From NCBI GenBank assembly GCA_030655595.1, contig JAUSNQ010000087.1, forward strand, positions 14,431 through 78,430: a stretch of 64,000 nt of DNA. Direction: 5' to 3'. How positions within the stretch are numbered: the first letter of the stretch is position 1; every line of letters starts with the position of its first letter. Positions 47,591-57,504 of the stretch are shown here, in pieces. The translations under genes and the position numbers were made by a program. The DNA comes from Paludibacter sp. (GTDB lineage Bacteria; Bacteroidota; Bacteroidia; Bacteroidales; Paludibacteraceae). The notes under the pieces are model-generated. The model had not been told where the DNA came from and ran no database searches. It saw nothing but the letters and a program-made list of their open reading frames with translations.

Positions 47591-49156
47591 TTATTTAATT
47601 GCTGCAGCAGCCCGACTCCACCAAACCGGTGATCTCATATTATCATCACCTCCGTAATTCGCTTTTAATCTCTCCACAGCCGCATTGTAATTTTCAGGAT
47701 TTGTTTTTGCGGTGTTAATTGGATATTCGAAGCGGGTGGGCAATATATGCTCATTAAAGGTGCCGTAACCGATGTTTAATTTTGGATATCCGGTTCGCCG
47801 ATAGTCGTGCCAGGCCTCATAACCTACCCAAAACATGGCAATGTATTTTTGATTGAGTATGTTTTCAATTGTGCCGTCGTAGGGTGCATAATTATCTATA
47901 AAGTTGGTAATTGCCTCATCAGTTATTCCTGCTTTATTTGGATCAATACCTACCCAATATCGAATTGAAGTAGTGATTGCATTTCTGTAATAATCTGAAG
48001 CGGTCAAATCCCCACCTGGTATCACTCCAAGTTTAGTAGCTTCACACAGGATAAACAACACTTCATCGTATTTCATAAGAGCGTAAGGAGATGTATAATT
48101 CCCTAAAACACTCTTGTTAAGCCTGGCAGAGTTACTAGCATCTGTATCCTGAGAACCTTTACCGCTTGCTACGCCATTCCATGCTCCACCACGTTGCACA
48201 AAGTAAGTAGAGATACGTGGGTCATTTTGGTCGTCCATCATACTTACAATTTGCTCAGCAGCATTTCTTCCGTTGAACGCACCTTCTGTTTGATCTCCAA
48301 ATCCGTTTATAAAAGGCGTGATTCCCGAATAATTAAGGGATGCATTATCATCATTGCTGGTGAAAATTGGATATTTAATTGGATTGTTCAGTATCTCATT
48401 AATCTTTTCAAAGACGGTCAACTCATCTGAACCATCAGCTGAGAATGTCATTTTTACGTCATTCCGGTTACTTAACCTCATCAATAATCTAAGATAAAGT
48501 GAGTTATTAAACTTTTTCCATTTAGTAATATCACCGCCATAGATTAAATCTTTCGAAGGAGATTTGATGGATTGCCCCACATCAAATAACGCATTGGCCT
48601 TTTCAAGTGTAGCAAAAAGTTGTTTATACACATCTTCCTGGGCATCAAACTTCGGAAAAAGATTGGTTTCTTCCACATAATTATTGTCTTCATCATAATA
48701 GGGAAGACTTTTGAAAGCTTCGCTACAAGGGATATCACCAAATATATCCGTTGCGTTTGACATAAACAGCGTTCTCAAAGTAAGCGCCATAGCCTCTGTG
48801 TTGATGTCTTTTTTACCGTCCAGCCTGGCCAACTGCCTCATGTGATCGGCATTTGCAGCCCACACATACAAGCTGTTCCAGGTGCTTGCCATGATGGAAT
48901 TCCCGATTACATATCGATGGTAAGCATTGTTGGAAGTTCCTGAAACTGTATATTGTATCAGTTCACCGGTAAAAAGCCAGGTACGGTAACGCATACCATC
49001 TGCACCTGAGAATATAGTTTCTTCCAATAAATTGACAGGTGACAACTCCCAATACTTGGGAACATTCGGGTTTTCGTTAATTTCTTCGAAATCGGAAGAG
49101 CAAGATAGTTGATTGGCGACAATCAATACAAGCATAATATAATTAAGATACTTCAT
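47591..49156 (-). CDS. SusD-family (SusD-like 2) surface lipoprotein
   Basis: A 521-residue lipoprotein, lipobox Cys19 (NQLSC). It starts with the SusD-like-2 pattern FEEINENPN and has WNSLYVWAANADHMRQLA, ALTLRTLFMSNATDIFGDIP, KKFNNSLYLRLLMRLS and, near the end, ILNQKYIAMFWVGYEAWHDYRRTGYP. This subtype often pairs with transporters for oligosaccharides or peptides outside the classic starch type. It follows SusC by 13 bases and precedes the DUF5689 lipoprotein by 6. Its ligand is likely a phosphodiester-containing oligomer, given the glpQ, glpT and phosphoesterase neighbours. Confidence 0.95.
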   Translation of the reverse strand: MKYLNYIMLVLIVANQLSCSSDFEEINENPNVPKYWELSPVNLLEETIFSGADGMRYRTWLFTGELIQYTVSGTSNNAYHRYVIGNSIMASTWNSLYVWAANADHMRQLARLDGKKDINTEAMALTLRTLFMSNATDIFGDIPCSEAFKSLPYYDEDNNYVEETNLFPKFDAQEDVYKQLFATLEKANALFDVGQSIKSPSKDLIYGGDITKWKKFNNSLYLRLLMRLSNRNDVKMTFSADGSDELTVFEKINEILNNPIKYPIFTSNDDNASLNYSGITPFINGFGDQTEGAFNGRNAAEQIVSMMDDQNDPRISTYFVQRGGAWNGVASGKGSQDTDASNSARLNKSVLGNYTSPYALMKYDEVLFILCEATKLGVIPGGDLTASDYYRNAITTSIRYWVGIDPNKAGITDEAITNFIDNYAPYDGTIENILNQKYIAMFWVGYEAWHDYRRTGYPKLNIGYGTFNEHILPTRFEYPINTAKTNPENYNAAVERLKANYGGDDNMRSPVWWSRAAAAIK

Positions 49157-49169
49157 TGTTTAGATGTTT

Positions 49170-52100
49170 TTAGAATGATACTCTAAGATTAAAACCATAC
49201 GTGCGTGTCATCGGATAACCTCCGGTTTCAACACCTCTGTTTAGGGAACCACCACCGAAAGAAGCCACTTCGGGGTCGTATTGAGGCCAATCTGTTATAG
49301 AAAACAAATTGGTAGCATACACACCAAGGAAAGCACTTTGAAGAAAACCTATTTGCTTTAAGACTTTACTTGAAAGTTTGTAATCTAACCGGCACTCTTT
49401 CATTTTAAGGTAACTGGTACTAAACGTGTTCTGTTCTACGTTGTTTCTGTTCCAAACTACCGTATTATAATAATCAACAATATCTGTTGTGATTTTTGTA
49501 TTTTCAGAGAAAGTCCCATCTGGATTGAGATTAACTCCTTCGTGAATCAAACCATCATATCGACCTTCCAGGGTATTTGTCAGTTTACCCATGTATGACA
49601 AAGCAAAATTGGTTACAGAATAAGCTTTTCCACCATATTGTCCTGAGAAAGTCATATTTAATGTGAAATTCTTATACGATAATGTTTGCGTCATCCCCGC
49701 TTTCCAGTCTGGATAGATGCTTCCAAAATCAAGCAAATCTTCACCTAAGATAGGGTTACCGGTTGTGCCATCCACAATTACCTGGCCTGCGCAACTGATT
49801 TTCTCGTCACCATCCATGTAGTATGATCCTTCAGGAGCCCTCACATAGCCTGCTCCATAAATTCTTCCCAGCTCTGTGCCCGGAAAAGCATACACAAACA
49901 CCCTGCTTCCAACTGTATTACTTGTATTCAACTGCCACAACTCCACGCCGGGAGCCAATTCTACCAGTTTATTCCAGTTTTTACTCCAGTTCAGGTTCAT
50001 ATACCAGCTCAGGTTTTTAGTTTTCACCGGTTGAAACCTCGTGGAGATTTCAATACCTTTATTTGTAACCTTACCGGCATTGATTACCTGAGAAGATGCT
50101 CCCGTATCCCAAGATGTAGGAACGTTTATAATTTGATTGGTTGTTGCAGCATCGTAATACGTAACATCGAAGCTCAATCTGTTTCTGAATAACCTGGTAT
50201 CGATACCAAGTTCCCAACTTTCAATATTCTCCGGTTTTAGAAACTTGTTCTGAATACGACCTGACAATTGGTAGGCACTGGTAAAATCACTGTTATTGTA
50301 TACCTGTTCTAATTGATAAGGATCGGTATCGTTACCAACATTGGCCCACGAAGCTCTTAATTTCATCAGATCCACCCAAGGTGCATTGTCTTTAAAATTA
50401 AACGCCTGATCGAGTAAGAAACTGGTATTTACAGAAGGATAGAAATAGGAATTATAGCCGGGTGCAAGTGTACTTGACCAGTCATTCCTACCTGTAATTT
50501 CAGCAAATATAATTCCTTTCCAATCTGCCGACACAAAACCAAAGAAGCTATTGATACTTTTTGATTTGCGGAAGTTGGATGAAATAATCTGTCCATCACT
50601 GTTTTGTAATTGATACACGTTATAGGTAAATAGTTTGGGGGCAGTTTGTGAAACCGACCGATACTGATTGACCATGTTATTACCTCCAAAACTTGCATTC
50701 ACACCAAAATCCCCGAATTTATCTTTGTATGACAACAAAAAGTCATTGTTCATTTCGAACGAATTGACATTTTGTTCGCGATACATACCTGTTCTATTGG
50801 ATACGGAATAGTAAGGCTTTCTTTGTGTGCGGAATTCTCCACTCCAGTCCATACCGGTTCGGGCAATTAAATTCAGTTTCTTTGGTATTAAGGTGATGTT
50901 GATACTTGCATTTCCAAAGACCCTGTCGCGTGTCATTGTGTTTAATTGCTCGTAAACCTGGAAATAAGGATTATCACTGTCGTAATTTATTAAATTACTG
51001 GTTCCCAAATTTTGCTGATGAATATCAATTAACCTTCCTGTAAAATACTCATCCTGAAAGTCTTTAACATCAACAGCTGCAGGAGCCCATATTAGCGTAT
51101 ACAACGGAGAAGAAGTGCTATAACCTGACATGGGTAGGTTGTCACTGTTCTTTCTGTAATACGTCATTCTGGTCGACATAGAAATAACCTTATTGATTTC
51201 CTGGGTAGCCGAAAAGTTGATGTTTTGTGAATTATAACCGGTGTTAGGTACAATCCAATCATTTCTGGTATCTCTCAGAGAAAATCTGAACGAACCTCCT
51301 TTTCCGGTATTTGAATCAATAGAGACACTGTTGTTGTAAGTTACACCAGTCTCAAAGAATCCTTTGTACCAATCCATGGGCTCATAGGGCAAACGATTAA
51401 ATTCATTCGTTTCCCAGTTTTTTGATGCATACATATAGCGTTGTTGACCTTCAAACTTCTCGCCGAAATTGTACCTCGACCAAAAACGGGAAGTTCCGTC
51501 TACTGTCCACCACGAAAATTCTCTTGGCATAACGTCAGTTCTGTTGTTCTTGCTATAATTCCCGGCACCATATTCATTTTGAAAATCTGGCCAGAAGCCG
51601 GCCTGTTCTAATGTCATGGAAGTATTAACGGTAACGCCCAATCCTTTTGACTTACTACCTGATCGGGTTGTGATAATGATAGCGCCATTGGCAGCTCTCG
51701 AGCCATAAAGTGCAGTTGCCGAAGGACCTTTCAACACAGATACAGACTCAATGTCTTCCGGGTTTAAGTCACCGGCACCACCACCATAGTCGATGGGAGC
51801 ATCTGCGTTAGCATATCCTCCTCCAGAGTTGCTGGGAGTAATATCACTATTAAGAGGAACACCGTCGATTACGAATAAAGCAGTGTTTTTATCATGCGAC
51901 AAAGAGCCCTCACCACGCAAAGTCACGCGCATTGAACCGCCGGGACCTGCAGAAGACTGATCGAAATTTAAACCTGCAACCTTTCCTGATAAACCACTCA
52001 TCCAGTTGCTGGAAACAGTATTATTTAAGTCTTCGCTACTCAACTTTGATATCGCATAACCAATTGCTTTATCTGACTTCTTAATCCCTAAGGCTGTTAC

Positions 52101-52568
52101 TGTTACCTCGTCGAGTTGAAGCAAAGAGGGACGAAGCGTAATGTTGACCACTCTTTCTTCAATATCTTCTAAACTTACATTGATGCTCTGTTTATCATGT
52201 CCTATGTAACTGGCTTCAACGACATATCGCCCTTGAGGAACGTTATTAAGTACATATCTTCCCTGAGCATTTGTGATCGTGCCAATGGTAGTACCCTTTA
52301 TTAGTACGGACACCCCCAATAACAATTCTCCCGAATCATCTTTAATTTCTCCTACTATTTTCCCTGATTTACTTTGTAGCAGTGCCTCTTTTGTGTTCGA
52401 CTTTTCTGTTGAAGCATACGATTTAACAGGAGAGTAAAAAAACAAGCAAAGCAACAACAAGCTTATAGGAAACAATCTCCACTTGTGATTAAATAGTAAA
52501 GGAATCGATTCTCCTTTAATAAATAGTTCGTTTTTCATGTGCATTAGCGTATTATAATATATTGTCAT
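49170..52568 (-). CDS. SusC-family TonB-dependent transporter linked to glpQ/glpT
   Basis: An outer-membrane transporter of up to 1132 residues. In-frame ATG codons at residues 1, 9 and 11 are possible; a -7 box at 52584-52591 would favour the later ones. After a hydrophobic signal (about 33-50) come a carboxypeptidase-regulatory-like domain (about 70-150, IVGEIKDDSGELLLGVSV), the TonB-box region LDEVTVTALGIKKSDKAIGYA, plug motifs VTLRGEGSL and SVSVLKGPSATALYGSRAANGA, and the barrel ending in FNLRVSF. No STN domain. It starts 52 bases after glpQ on the same strand, an uncommon arrangement that ties its cargo to glycerophosphodiester metabolism. Confidence 0.95.
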   Translation of the reverse strand: MTIYYNTLMHMKNELFIKGESIPLLFNHKWRLFPISLLLLCLFFYSPVKSYASTEKSNTKEALLQSKSGKIVGEIKDDSGELLLGVSVLIKGTTIGTITNAQGRYVLNNVPQGRYVVEASYIGHDKQSINVSLEDIEERVVNITLRPSLLQLDEVTVTALGIKKSDKAIGYAISKLSSEDLNNTVSSNWMSGLSGKVAGLNFDQSSAGPGGSMRVTLRGEGSLSHDKNTALFVIDGVPLNSDITPSNSGGGYANADAPIDYGGGAGDLNPEDIESVSVLKGPSATALYGSRAANGAIIITTRSGSKSKGLGVTVNTSMTLEQAGFWPDFQNEYGAGNYSKNNRTDVMPREFSWWTVDGTSRFWSRYNFGEKFEGQQRYMYASKNWETNEFNRLPYEPMDWYKGFFETGVTYNNSVSIDSNTGKGGSFRFSLRDTRNDWIVPNTGYNSQNINFSATQEINKVISMSTRMTYYRKNSDNLPMSGYSTSSPLYTLIWAPAAVDVKDFQDEYFTGRLIDIHQQNLGTSNLINYDSDNPYFQVYEQLNTMTRDRVFGNASINITLIPKKLNLIARTGMDWSGEFRTQRKPYYSVSNRTGMYREQNVNSFEMNNDFLLSYKDKFGDFGVNASFGGNNMVNQYRSVSQTAPKLFTYNVYQLQNSDGQIISSNFRKSKSINSFFGFVSADWKGIIFAEITGRNDWSSTLAPGYNSYFYPSVNTSFLLDQAFNFKDNAPWVDLMKLRASWANVGNDTDPYQLEQVYNNSDFTSAYQLSGRIQNKFLKPENIESWELGIDTRLFRNRLSFDVTYYDAATTNQIINVPTSWDTGASSQVINAGKVTNKGIEISTRFQPVKTKNLSWYMNLNWSKNWNKLVELAPGVELWQLNTSNTVGSRVFVYAFPGTELGRIYGAGYVRAPEGSYYMDGDEKISCAGQVIVDGTTGNPILGEDLLDFGSIYPDWKAGMTQTLSYKNFTLNMTFSGQYGGKAYSVTNFALSYMGKLTNTLEGRYDGLIHEGVNLNPDGTFSENTKITTDIVDYYNTVVWNRNNVEQNTFSTSYLKMKECRLDYKLSSKVLKQIGFLQSAFLGVYATNLFSITDWPQYDPEVASFGGGSLNRGVETGGYPMTRTYGFNLRVSF

Positions 52569-52583
52569 TTATTTTTAAGTTCG

Positions 52584-52591
52584 CAAATTTA
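52584..52591 (-). promoter_or_regulatory. Possible internal -7 box before susC (49170-52568)
   Basis: Minus-strand TAAATTTG fits TAnnTTTG within the 52-base glpQ-susC gap. The nearest -33-like TTTG is 25 bases upstream, so support is weak. Confidence 0.3.
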
Positions 52592-52620
52592 TGAGTTTCA
52601 CATTTCATGCATGTTACAAA

Positions 52621-53553
52621 TCATTTATGATTTATGTATAATCTCTTGTGTTTCTGTGAGCAATGAACAAGGTTAACTGCTCTATCCGGATAATTTGTGA
52701 TTAATCCATCAACTTTTAAGTCAATCATCTGCTGAATATCTTTGTATTCATCTACAGTCCAAGGCAATATTATCATTCCTTTCTTGTGAACTGCTTTCAC
52801 TAATTTTTTATCAACCAGAACGTAATCCGGACTAAATATTTCAGGTGTGAAATTTAGTTTCGACATGGCATCTTCAAAACTAACCATTTGCTTTCCAACG
52901 AGATAAGCTAACTTAATTTGCGGATAATTTTCTCGCATATAAATCAATGTGCGAGGATCAAAACATTGAATGATAAGTCGTTCTGTGATGTTTTTCGCCA
53001 GCAAAACATCCATCGCAAGATTGGTAAACTCTTTATAATCCGGAGTAAAAACACGGTCGTACTTTTCACTTGATTTAATTTCGATGTTGTAATAAGGCAA
53101 AGGCATGTTGTTAAGCTTTGCATAGGCTTCAGTTTCATCGATTAAATCAGAGAGTAGAGGTTTATGTGCCACTATCTTCTTTCGCTGAGGAAATCTGGGA
53201 TCTCCTTTCAGACCAGTATCATATTTGATGATGGAATTGTAAGACATCTCGTAAAGCTTGTAATTCTTTTCATCTGCTTTACTAAAATACTTTCCTTCCG
53301 GTGTGGTAACATATCTGTGATCCATTACCTGTTCGTGAGAAACAATTACTTGCTTGTCTTTAGAGATGCTTAAATCCATTTCCAATGTATTTACACCCCA
53401 GTCCATTGCATTTAACATCGCAACGATTGTATTCTCCGGATAAAGCGCCATTCCTCCACGATGTGCCTGAATATCAATTTTCTGTGCAAAGGATGCAGTT
53501 ATTGAAATTGAAGTAAAAGCAATCAAGCAAAATATTCTGTTCTTTATTCCCAT
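52621..53553 (-). CDS. glpQ: Glycerophosphodiester phosphodiesterase, exported
   Basis: A 310-residue GDPD-family enzyme from the ATG at 53551-53553, which gives a clean signal peptide (residues 1-23, cut after SFAQ); an earlier start at 53607 would bury it. Catalytic features: His31-Arg32 (AHRGG), Glu40-Asn41 (PENT), Glu58 and Asp60 (LEMDLS), and His73 (VSHEQ), the second catalytic histidine. It releases glycerol-3-phosphate from glycerophosphodiesters in the periplasm; some family members also degrade poly-glycerophosphate chains. It lies between glpT and susC in one operon, so its product should feed GlpT. Confidence 0.94.
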   Translation of the reverse strand: MGIKNRIFCLIAFTSISITASFAQKIDIQAHRGGMALYPENTIVAMLNAMDWGVNTLEMDLSISKDKQVIVSHEQVMDHRYVTTPEGKYFSKADEKNYKLYEMSYNSIIKYDTGLKGDPRFPQRKKIVAHKPLLSDLIDETEAYAKLNNMPLPYYNIEIKSSEKYDRVFTPDYKEFTNLAMDVLLAKNITERLIIQCFDPRTLIYMRENYPQIKLAYLVGKQMVSFEDAMSKLNFTPEIFSPDYVLVDKKLVKAVHKKGMIILPWTVDEYKDIQQMIDLKVDGLITNYPDRAVNLVHCSQKHKRLYINHK

Positions 53554-53619
53554 CTTTTTAGTTTTAGATATAATATTTACAACAATAGAATCTTCAATTA
53601 AACTCATAAATTGATATTT

Positions 53620-54957
53620 CTAACCGTTAGCGAGACGTTCTTTTTCCTTTTTCCAGGTCATTGCTGTGAAAAGGATTGCAATAACACAAGCACCAAGCAA
53701 CAAAATAAAAGTGGCGTCCCAACCCATGTGTTCGGCAATAAAACCAATAGCTATGTTGGCAAATAAAGCTCCTCCCAAATAACCAAATAACCCGGTTAAT
53801 CCGGCAGCTGTACCGGCAGCCTTTTTAGGAACCAAATCCATGGCCTGAACTCCAATCAGCATTACCGGACCATAAATCAGGAATCCGATTGCAATTAAGG
53901 CGATATTGTCTATCATATTGTTTCCCGGAGGGTTAACCCAATATACAAACACAGCAACCATCACCAGCAACATATAAATAATAATTGTCGGGGCTCTCCT
54001 ACCTTTAAATAGTTTATCAGAAATAAATCCGCATAATAAAGTGCCGGGTATTCCTGCCCATTCATATAAGAAATAAGCCCATCCTGTTTCCTTTACAGAA
54101 AATCCTTTTACTTCATCCAGATAAGTTGGAGCCCAATCTAACACGCCATATCTCACCAGATAAATCATCGCATTTGCAATAGCGATAAGCCAAAGTAATT
54201 TATTTCTAAATACATAGGTAAAAAAGATTTCTTTCGTGGAAAACTCCTGCTCATGACTTTTGTTGTAATCTTTGGGATAATCATGCTTAAATGCTTCAAC
54301 ATTAGGAAGCCCACAAGATTGTGGAGTATCTCTTACCAAAAGATATGCTATAAGGGATACGACTATGGCAATGAGTGCAGGAAAATACAATTTACTTTGC
54401 CAGTCTCCGAAAATTGCAACCCCTGCTATTGCTAACGGACCAATCAAGCCACCGCCTACATTGTGTGCAATATTCCAGATTGACATCTTTGTACCTCTTT
54501 CTCTGGTGGAAAACCAATGCACCATGACTCTTCCGCAAGCCGGCCATCCCATACCCTGAACCCATCCGTTTATAAACATTACGGCAAACATGATACCCAC
54601 AGAGGAAGTCAATAATGGAATCGTTCCAAATCCAAAAACGACTAATGAAGAAAGCAACAATCCAACACTTAAAAACACGCGCGCATTGCTCCGGTCAGAG
54701 ATTCCACCCATCAAAAATTTACTGAGTCCGTAAGCAATTGAAACAGCTGCCGCAATAATCCCCAGTTCACCTTTCGAATATCCCTGTGCAATCAAATCAG
54801 GAATCACCAACGAAAAATTCTTTCGTACCAAATAATAGCCCGCATACCCTACAAAAACCCCGATAAATACTTGCCATCGAAGAAACTTGTATTTTGCATT
54901 TACCTCATTCTCAGGTAGCATTTCTTTGTGGGAGGGTGGTCTGAATATACCTATCAT
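53620..54957 (-). CDS. glpT: Glycerol-3-phosphate:phosphate antiporter
   Basis: A 445-residue MFS transporter of the organophosphate:Pi antiporter family, with about 12 membrane segments. The substrate-binding residues of E. coli GlpT appear at the same numbers: Arg45 (LVRKNFSL), His165 (NIAHNVGGG) and Arg269 (LVRYGVLDWAPTYL). It imports glycerol-3-phosphate in exchange for inorganic phosphate. It lies 11 bases after glpD and just ahead of glpQ. Phosphate released by the exported phosphatases would not obstruct uptake at low levels but is the counter-ion of this exchanger. Confidence 0.97.
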   Translation of the reverse strand: MIGIFRPPSHKEMLPENEVNAKYKFLRWQVFIGVFVGYAGYYLVRKNFSLVIPDLIAQGYSKGELGIIAAAVSIAYGLSKFLMGGISDRSNARVFLSVGLLLSSLVVFGFGTIPLLTSSVGIMFAVMFINGWVQGMGWPACGRVMVHWFSTRERGTKMSIWNIAHNVGGGLIGPLAIAGVAIFGDWQSKLYFPALIAIVVSLIAYLLVRDTPQSCGLPNVEAFKHDYPKDYNKSHEQEFSTKEIFFTYVFRNKLLWLIAIANAMIYLVRYGVLDWAPTYLDEVKGFSVKETGWAYFLYEWAGIPGTLLCGFISDKLFKGRRAPTIIIYMLLVMVAVFVYWVNPPGNNMIDNIALIAIGFLIYGPVMLIGVQAMDLVPKKAAGTAAGLTGLFGYLGGALFANIAIGFIAEHMGWDATFILLLGACVIAILFTAMTWKKEKERLANG

Positions 54958-54968
54958 GTTCTGTTATA

Positions 54969-56543
54969 TTAATTCAATATGTATTTACTCGCAATAGCAG
55001 TATAATCGGCAATTTGCTTTTCTATCCACGCTTCACTTTCTCCTAACTCTTTTGCCATGATTCTTGCCACTTTATCTGCAATCTCAATCGACTTTCTTGC
55101 ATCTAAACTCAACAATCTCACTCGTCTTGCCAACACATCGTCCAATGTCATTGCCATTTCATTCCTTACAGCCCAAATCACTTGTGATACTGTGAAATCA
55201 AAATCCTTGACAAGTTTATCGGCATAAGCAGGATTTTCTTTTTCAAGCTTTTTTATCTCATCCCGATCACTTCCATAAACATACATCCAGTTACTTCTGT
55301 CTTTTATCTTTTTATAACCATGTATTTTCATTTTCTTTGTCACACATGATCTGAATTTAATTCCTTTTTTCCTGATCGCCAGATTAACTGTTTCTTCAGC
55401 CATAATTCGGTAGGTAGTCCATTTACCTCCAGTTATGGTGATTAAATCAGAATCAGATGCTAACAACTTATGACTGCGTGAAATTTCTTTCGTTTTCATC
55501 TCGTCTGCATGTTTTTTTGGTGCAGCCAAAGGACGCAAGCCGGCAATTACACTTAAAACATCTTTACGTTGTGGTTTTTTAACCATATATCTCCCTGCAG
55601 TTTCAAGAATAAAGTCTACTTCCTCTTCTAAAGCAACAGGTTCTAATACAAAATCTTTTACAGGTGTGTCGGTTGTACCCAAAATCACTCTGTTGTGCCA
55701 GGGTAACGCAAACATCACCCTTCCGTCACTTGTCTTTGGTATCATGATGGCGTCATCTCCTCCTAAAAACGACTTATCAACTACAATATGTACACCTTGG
55801 CTGGGGCGAACTAAAGGAGCTTCATTTTTATTGTCCATCTTTATAATGTCGTCTACAAAGATACCTGTTGCATTGATGATACATGTTCCATGTAAAGTAA
55901 ATTCTTCATTTGCTAACAAGTCTTTGACCACAACTCCGGATACTTTCCCGTCGGTTTCTTTCACAAGTGAAGTTACTGCGGCATAATTTACAGCCACTGC
56001 ACCATGATCAATGGCTGTTTGCATCAGGCTAATAGCAAGTCTGGCATCATCAAACTGACCATCATGATATACAACCCCTCCTTTAAGCCCTTTCTGTTCG
56101 ATTTGAGGAACTGATTTTATTACGCTGCTTTTTGTCATAGGTAAAGAACGACCTAAGCCCAATCTTCCCGCCAACAAATCGTAGAACGTAAGTCCAATTG
56201 TGTAAAATGGTTTTTCCCACCACAAGTAATTACCAATAATAAAACGCTGATCCTTCACAAGGTGTGGCGCGTTTTTTCTTAGATAACCTCTCTCTCTTAA
56301 TGCTTCTCTCACTAAAGACAAATCTCCTTTTTGCATGTAGCGTACTCCACCATGCACCAACTTTGTGCTTCTGCTGGATGTAGCTTTCGAGAAGTCAGAC
56401 TGCTCAAGTAAAACTGTTTTATACCCCCTTGATGCCGCATCAACTGCAATTCCTAAACCAGTAGCACCACCACCGATTACAATAAAATCCCATTGGTTGA
56501 TATGATTCTTTTTTAGCTGATTAATGTAATCAGATCTTTTCAT
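54969..56543 (-). CDS. glpD: Glycerol-3-phosphate dehydrogenase, FAD-dependent (copy 2)
   Basis: A 524-residue flavoprotein with VIGGGATGLGIAVDA at 22-36, SSRSTKLVHGGVRYM, VVYHDGQFDDARLAI and ITITGGKWTTYRIM, and a C-terminal DAO_C domain. It oxidises glycerol-3-phosphate to dihydroxyacetone phosphate. It is the first gene of the operon, preceded by a good promoter (56588-56616) and candidate DeoR operators, and is followed by glpT after 11 bases. It is colinear with copy 1 at 35136-36707 throughout. As the promoter-proximal copy it is probably the main one. Confidence 0.96.
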   Translation of the reverse strand: MKRSDYINQLKKNHINQWDFIVIGGGATGLGIAVDAASRGYKTVLLEQSDFSKATSSRSTKLVHGGVRYMQKGDLSLVREALRERGYLRKNAPHLVKDQRFIIGNYLWWEKPFYTIGLTFYDLLAGRLGLGRSLPMTKSSVIKSVPQIEQKGLKGGVVYHDGQFDDARLAISLMQTAIDHGAVAVNYAAVTSLVKETDGKVSGVVVKDLLANEEFTLHGTCIINATGIFVDDIIKMDNKNEAPLVRPSQGVHIVVDKSFLGGDDAIMIPKTSDGRVMFALPWHNRVILGTTDTPVKDFVLEPVALEEEVDFILETAGRYMVKKPQRKDVLSVIAGLRPLAAPKKHADEMKTKEISRSHKLLASDSDLITITGGKWTTYRIMAEETVNLAIRKKGIKFRSCVTKKMKIHGYKKIKDRSNWMYVYGSDRDEIKKLEKENPAYADKLVKDFDFTVSQVIWAVRNEMAMTLDDVLARRVRLLSLDARKSIEIADKVARIMAKELGESEAWIEKQIADYTAIASKYILN

Positions 56544-56587
56544 TTGAATGTGTGTTTTGAAATTTTACATTTATATTATTACGCTTG

Positions 56588-56616
56588 CAAATATAAAACA
56601 TTTTTTATAAAACAAA
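56588..56616 (-). promoter_or_regulatory. Promoter of the glpD-glpT-glpQ operon
   Basis: Minus-strand TATATTTG (56588-56595) with TTTG (56613-56616) 17 bases upstream, about 45 bases before the glpD start codon. Confidence 0.6.
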
Positions 56617-56621
56617 AACAA

Positions 56622-56682
56622 TTTCGAAAGAAAATAATTACATAACGAAAGTTTAACATTTCCATATAGTTATGAAACGAAA
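56622..56682. promoter_or_regulatory. Candidate DeoR/GlpR operator cluster between divergent promoters
   Basis: Three CGAAA elements lie between the two promoters: palindromic TTTCGAAA at 56622-56629, AACGAAA at 56644-56650 and AACGAAA at 56676-56682. The last two are 32 bases apart (three helical turns) and sit in similar contexts (TTACATAACGAAAGTTT and TTATGAAACGAAATTTG). DeoR-family repressors often bind repeated TTCG/CGAA half-sites. An extra inverted repeat, TTTGC-GTATGT-GCAAA, overlaps the plus-strand -33 region at 56683-56698. Confidence 0.55.
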
Positions 56683-56714
56683 TTTGCGTATGTGCAAATA
56701 ATAATTTAATTTTG
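56683..56714 (+). promoter_or_regulatory. Promoter of the DeoR-type regulator gene
   Basis: TTTG at 56683-56686 and TAATTTTG at 56707-56714, 20 bases apart, match the Bacteroidota -33/-7 consensus. It is 22 bases before the ATG at 56736, which favours that start over the TTG at 56712. Confidence 0.65.
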
Positions 56715-56735
56715 CACTATATTTTTTTTATTGTT

Positions 56736-57500
56736 ATGCGAAATATAGCTAAAAGGTATCAACTGATTATTACTGAACTCGAAAAAAACGGTTATGTACA
56801 AGTTCAGGAACTAAGCAACATCTTAGGAGTATCAGAAGTAACCATTCGTAAGGATTTGAAAGAATTAGAAAGCAGGAAGTTGCTTTATCGAAGTCATGGA
56901 GGTGCCAGTCTTCATTCAACTTTAATTGGTGACCGACATATTGATGAGAAAGAAAAAATACAAACTGATGAAAAAAACAGAATTGCGGAGTATGCAATTC
57001 AACTCATAGAAAAAGACGATCGTATTATCATTGCATCAGGAACCACAGTCCTGGCTTTAGCACGCAAAATGACGGATCATTTTCCCTTGACGGTTATCAC
57101 ACCTTCTGTAAAAGTAACTTCTATACTAAGCTACATCAACAATATTGAGATTATTCAACTGGGAGGCATCATCCGAAAAAGTTCAGCTTCGGCAATTGGC
57201 ACATACGCTGAAAATTTGGTAAAAGAAATGATGTGTAGCAAACTTTTTATCGGGGTGGATGGCATTGATATCGAGCATGGACTGACAACCAGCGATTTAG
57301 GCGAAGCTCATTTAAATCAATGCATGATAAAATCAGCATTAAAAATCATTGTACTGACCGATTCTACTAAATTCGGGAGAAGGGGTTTTGGAAAGATATG
57401 CGACATCAATCAAATTGATCAGATTATTACGGACAAAAACGCCCCTGCAAGTGCAGTTCAAATAATGCGAGAAAGAGGAATTGATGTTGTTTTAGTATAA
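56736..57500 (+). CDS. DeoR-family transcriptional repressor (GlpR-like)
   Basis: 254 residues from the ATG at 56736; a longer reading from a TTG at 56712 overlaps the promoter -7 box. The N-terminal winged helix-turn-helix (about 1-60) shows [23 protein letters not shown] and ends in the family signature YRSHGGA. The C-terminal DeoR sensor domain (about 75-230) has [30 protein letters not shown] and [10 protein letters not shown]. Such repressors respond to phosphorylated sugars; GlpR responds to glycerol-3-phosphate. Divergence from glpD-glpT-glpQ makes a GlpR role likely, but this is by position only. Confidence 0.92.
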   Translation: MRNIAKRYQLIITELEKNGYVQVQELSNILGVSEVTIRKDLKELESRKLLYRSHGGASLHSTLIGDRHIDEKEKIQTDEKNRIAEYAIQLIEKDDRIIIASGTTVLALARKMTDHFPLTVITPSVKVTSILSYINNIEIIQLGGIIRKSSASAIGTYAENLVKEMMCSKLFIGVDGIDIEHGLTTSDLGEAHLNQCMIKSALKIIVLTDSTKFGRRGFGKICDINQIDQIITDKNAPASAVQIMRERGIDVVLV

Positions 57501-57504
57501 CTGT

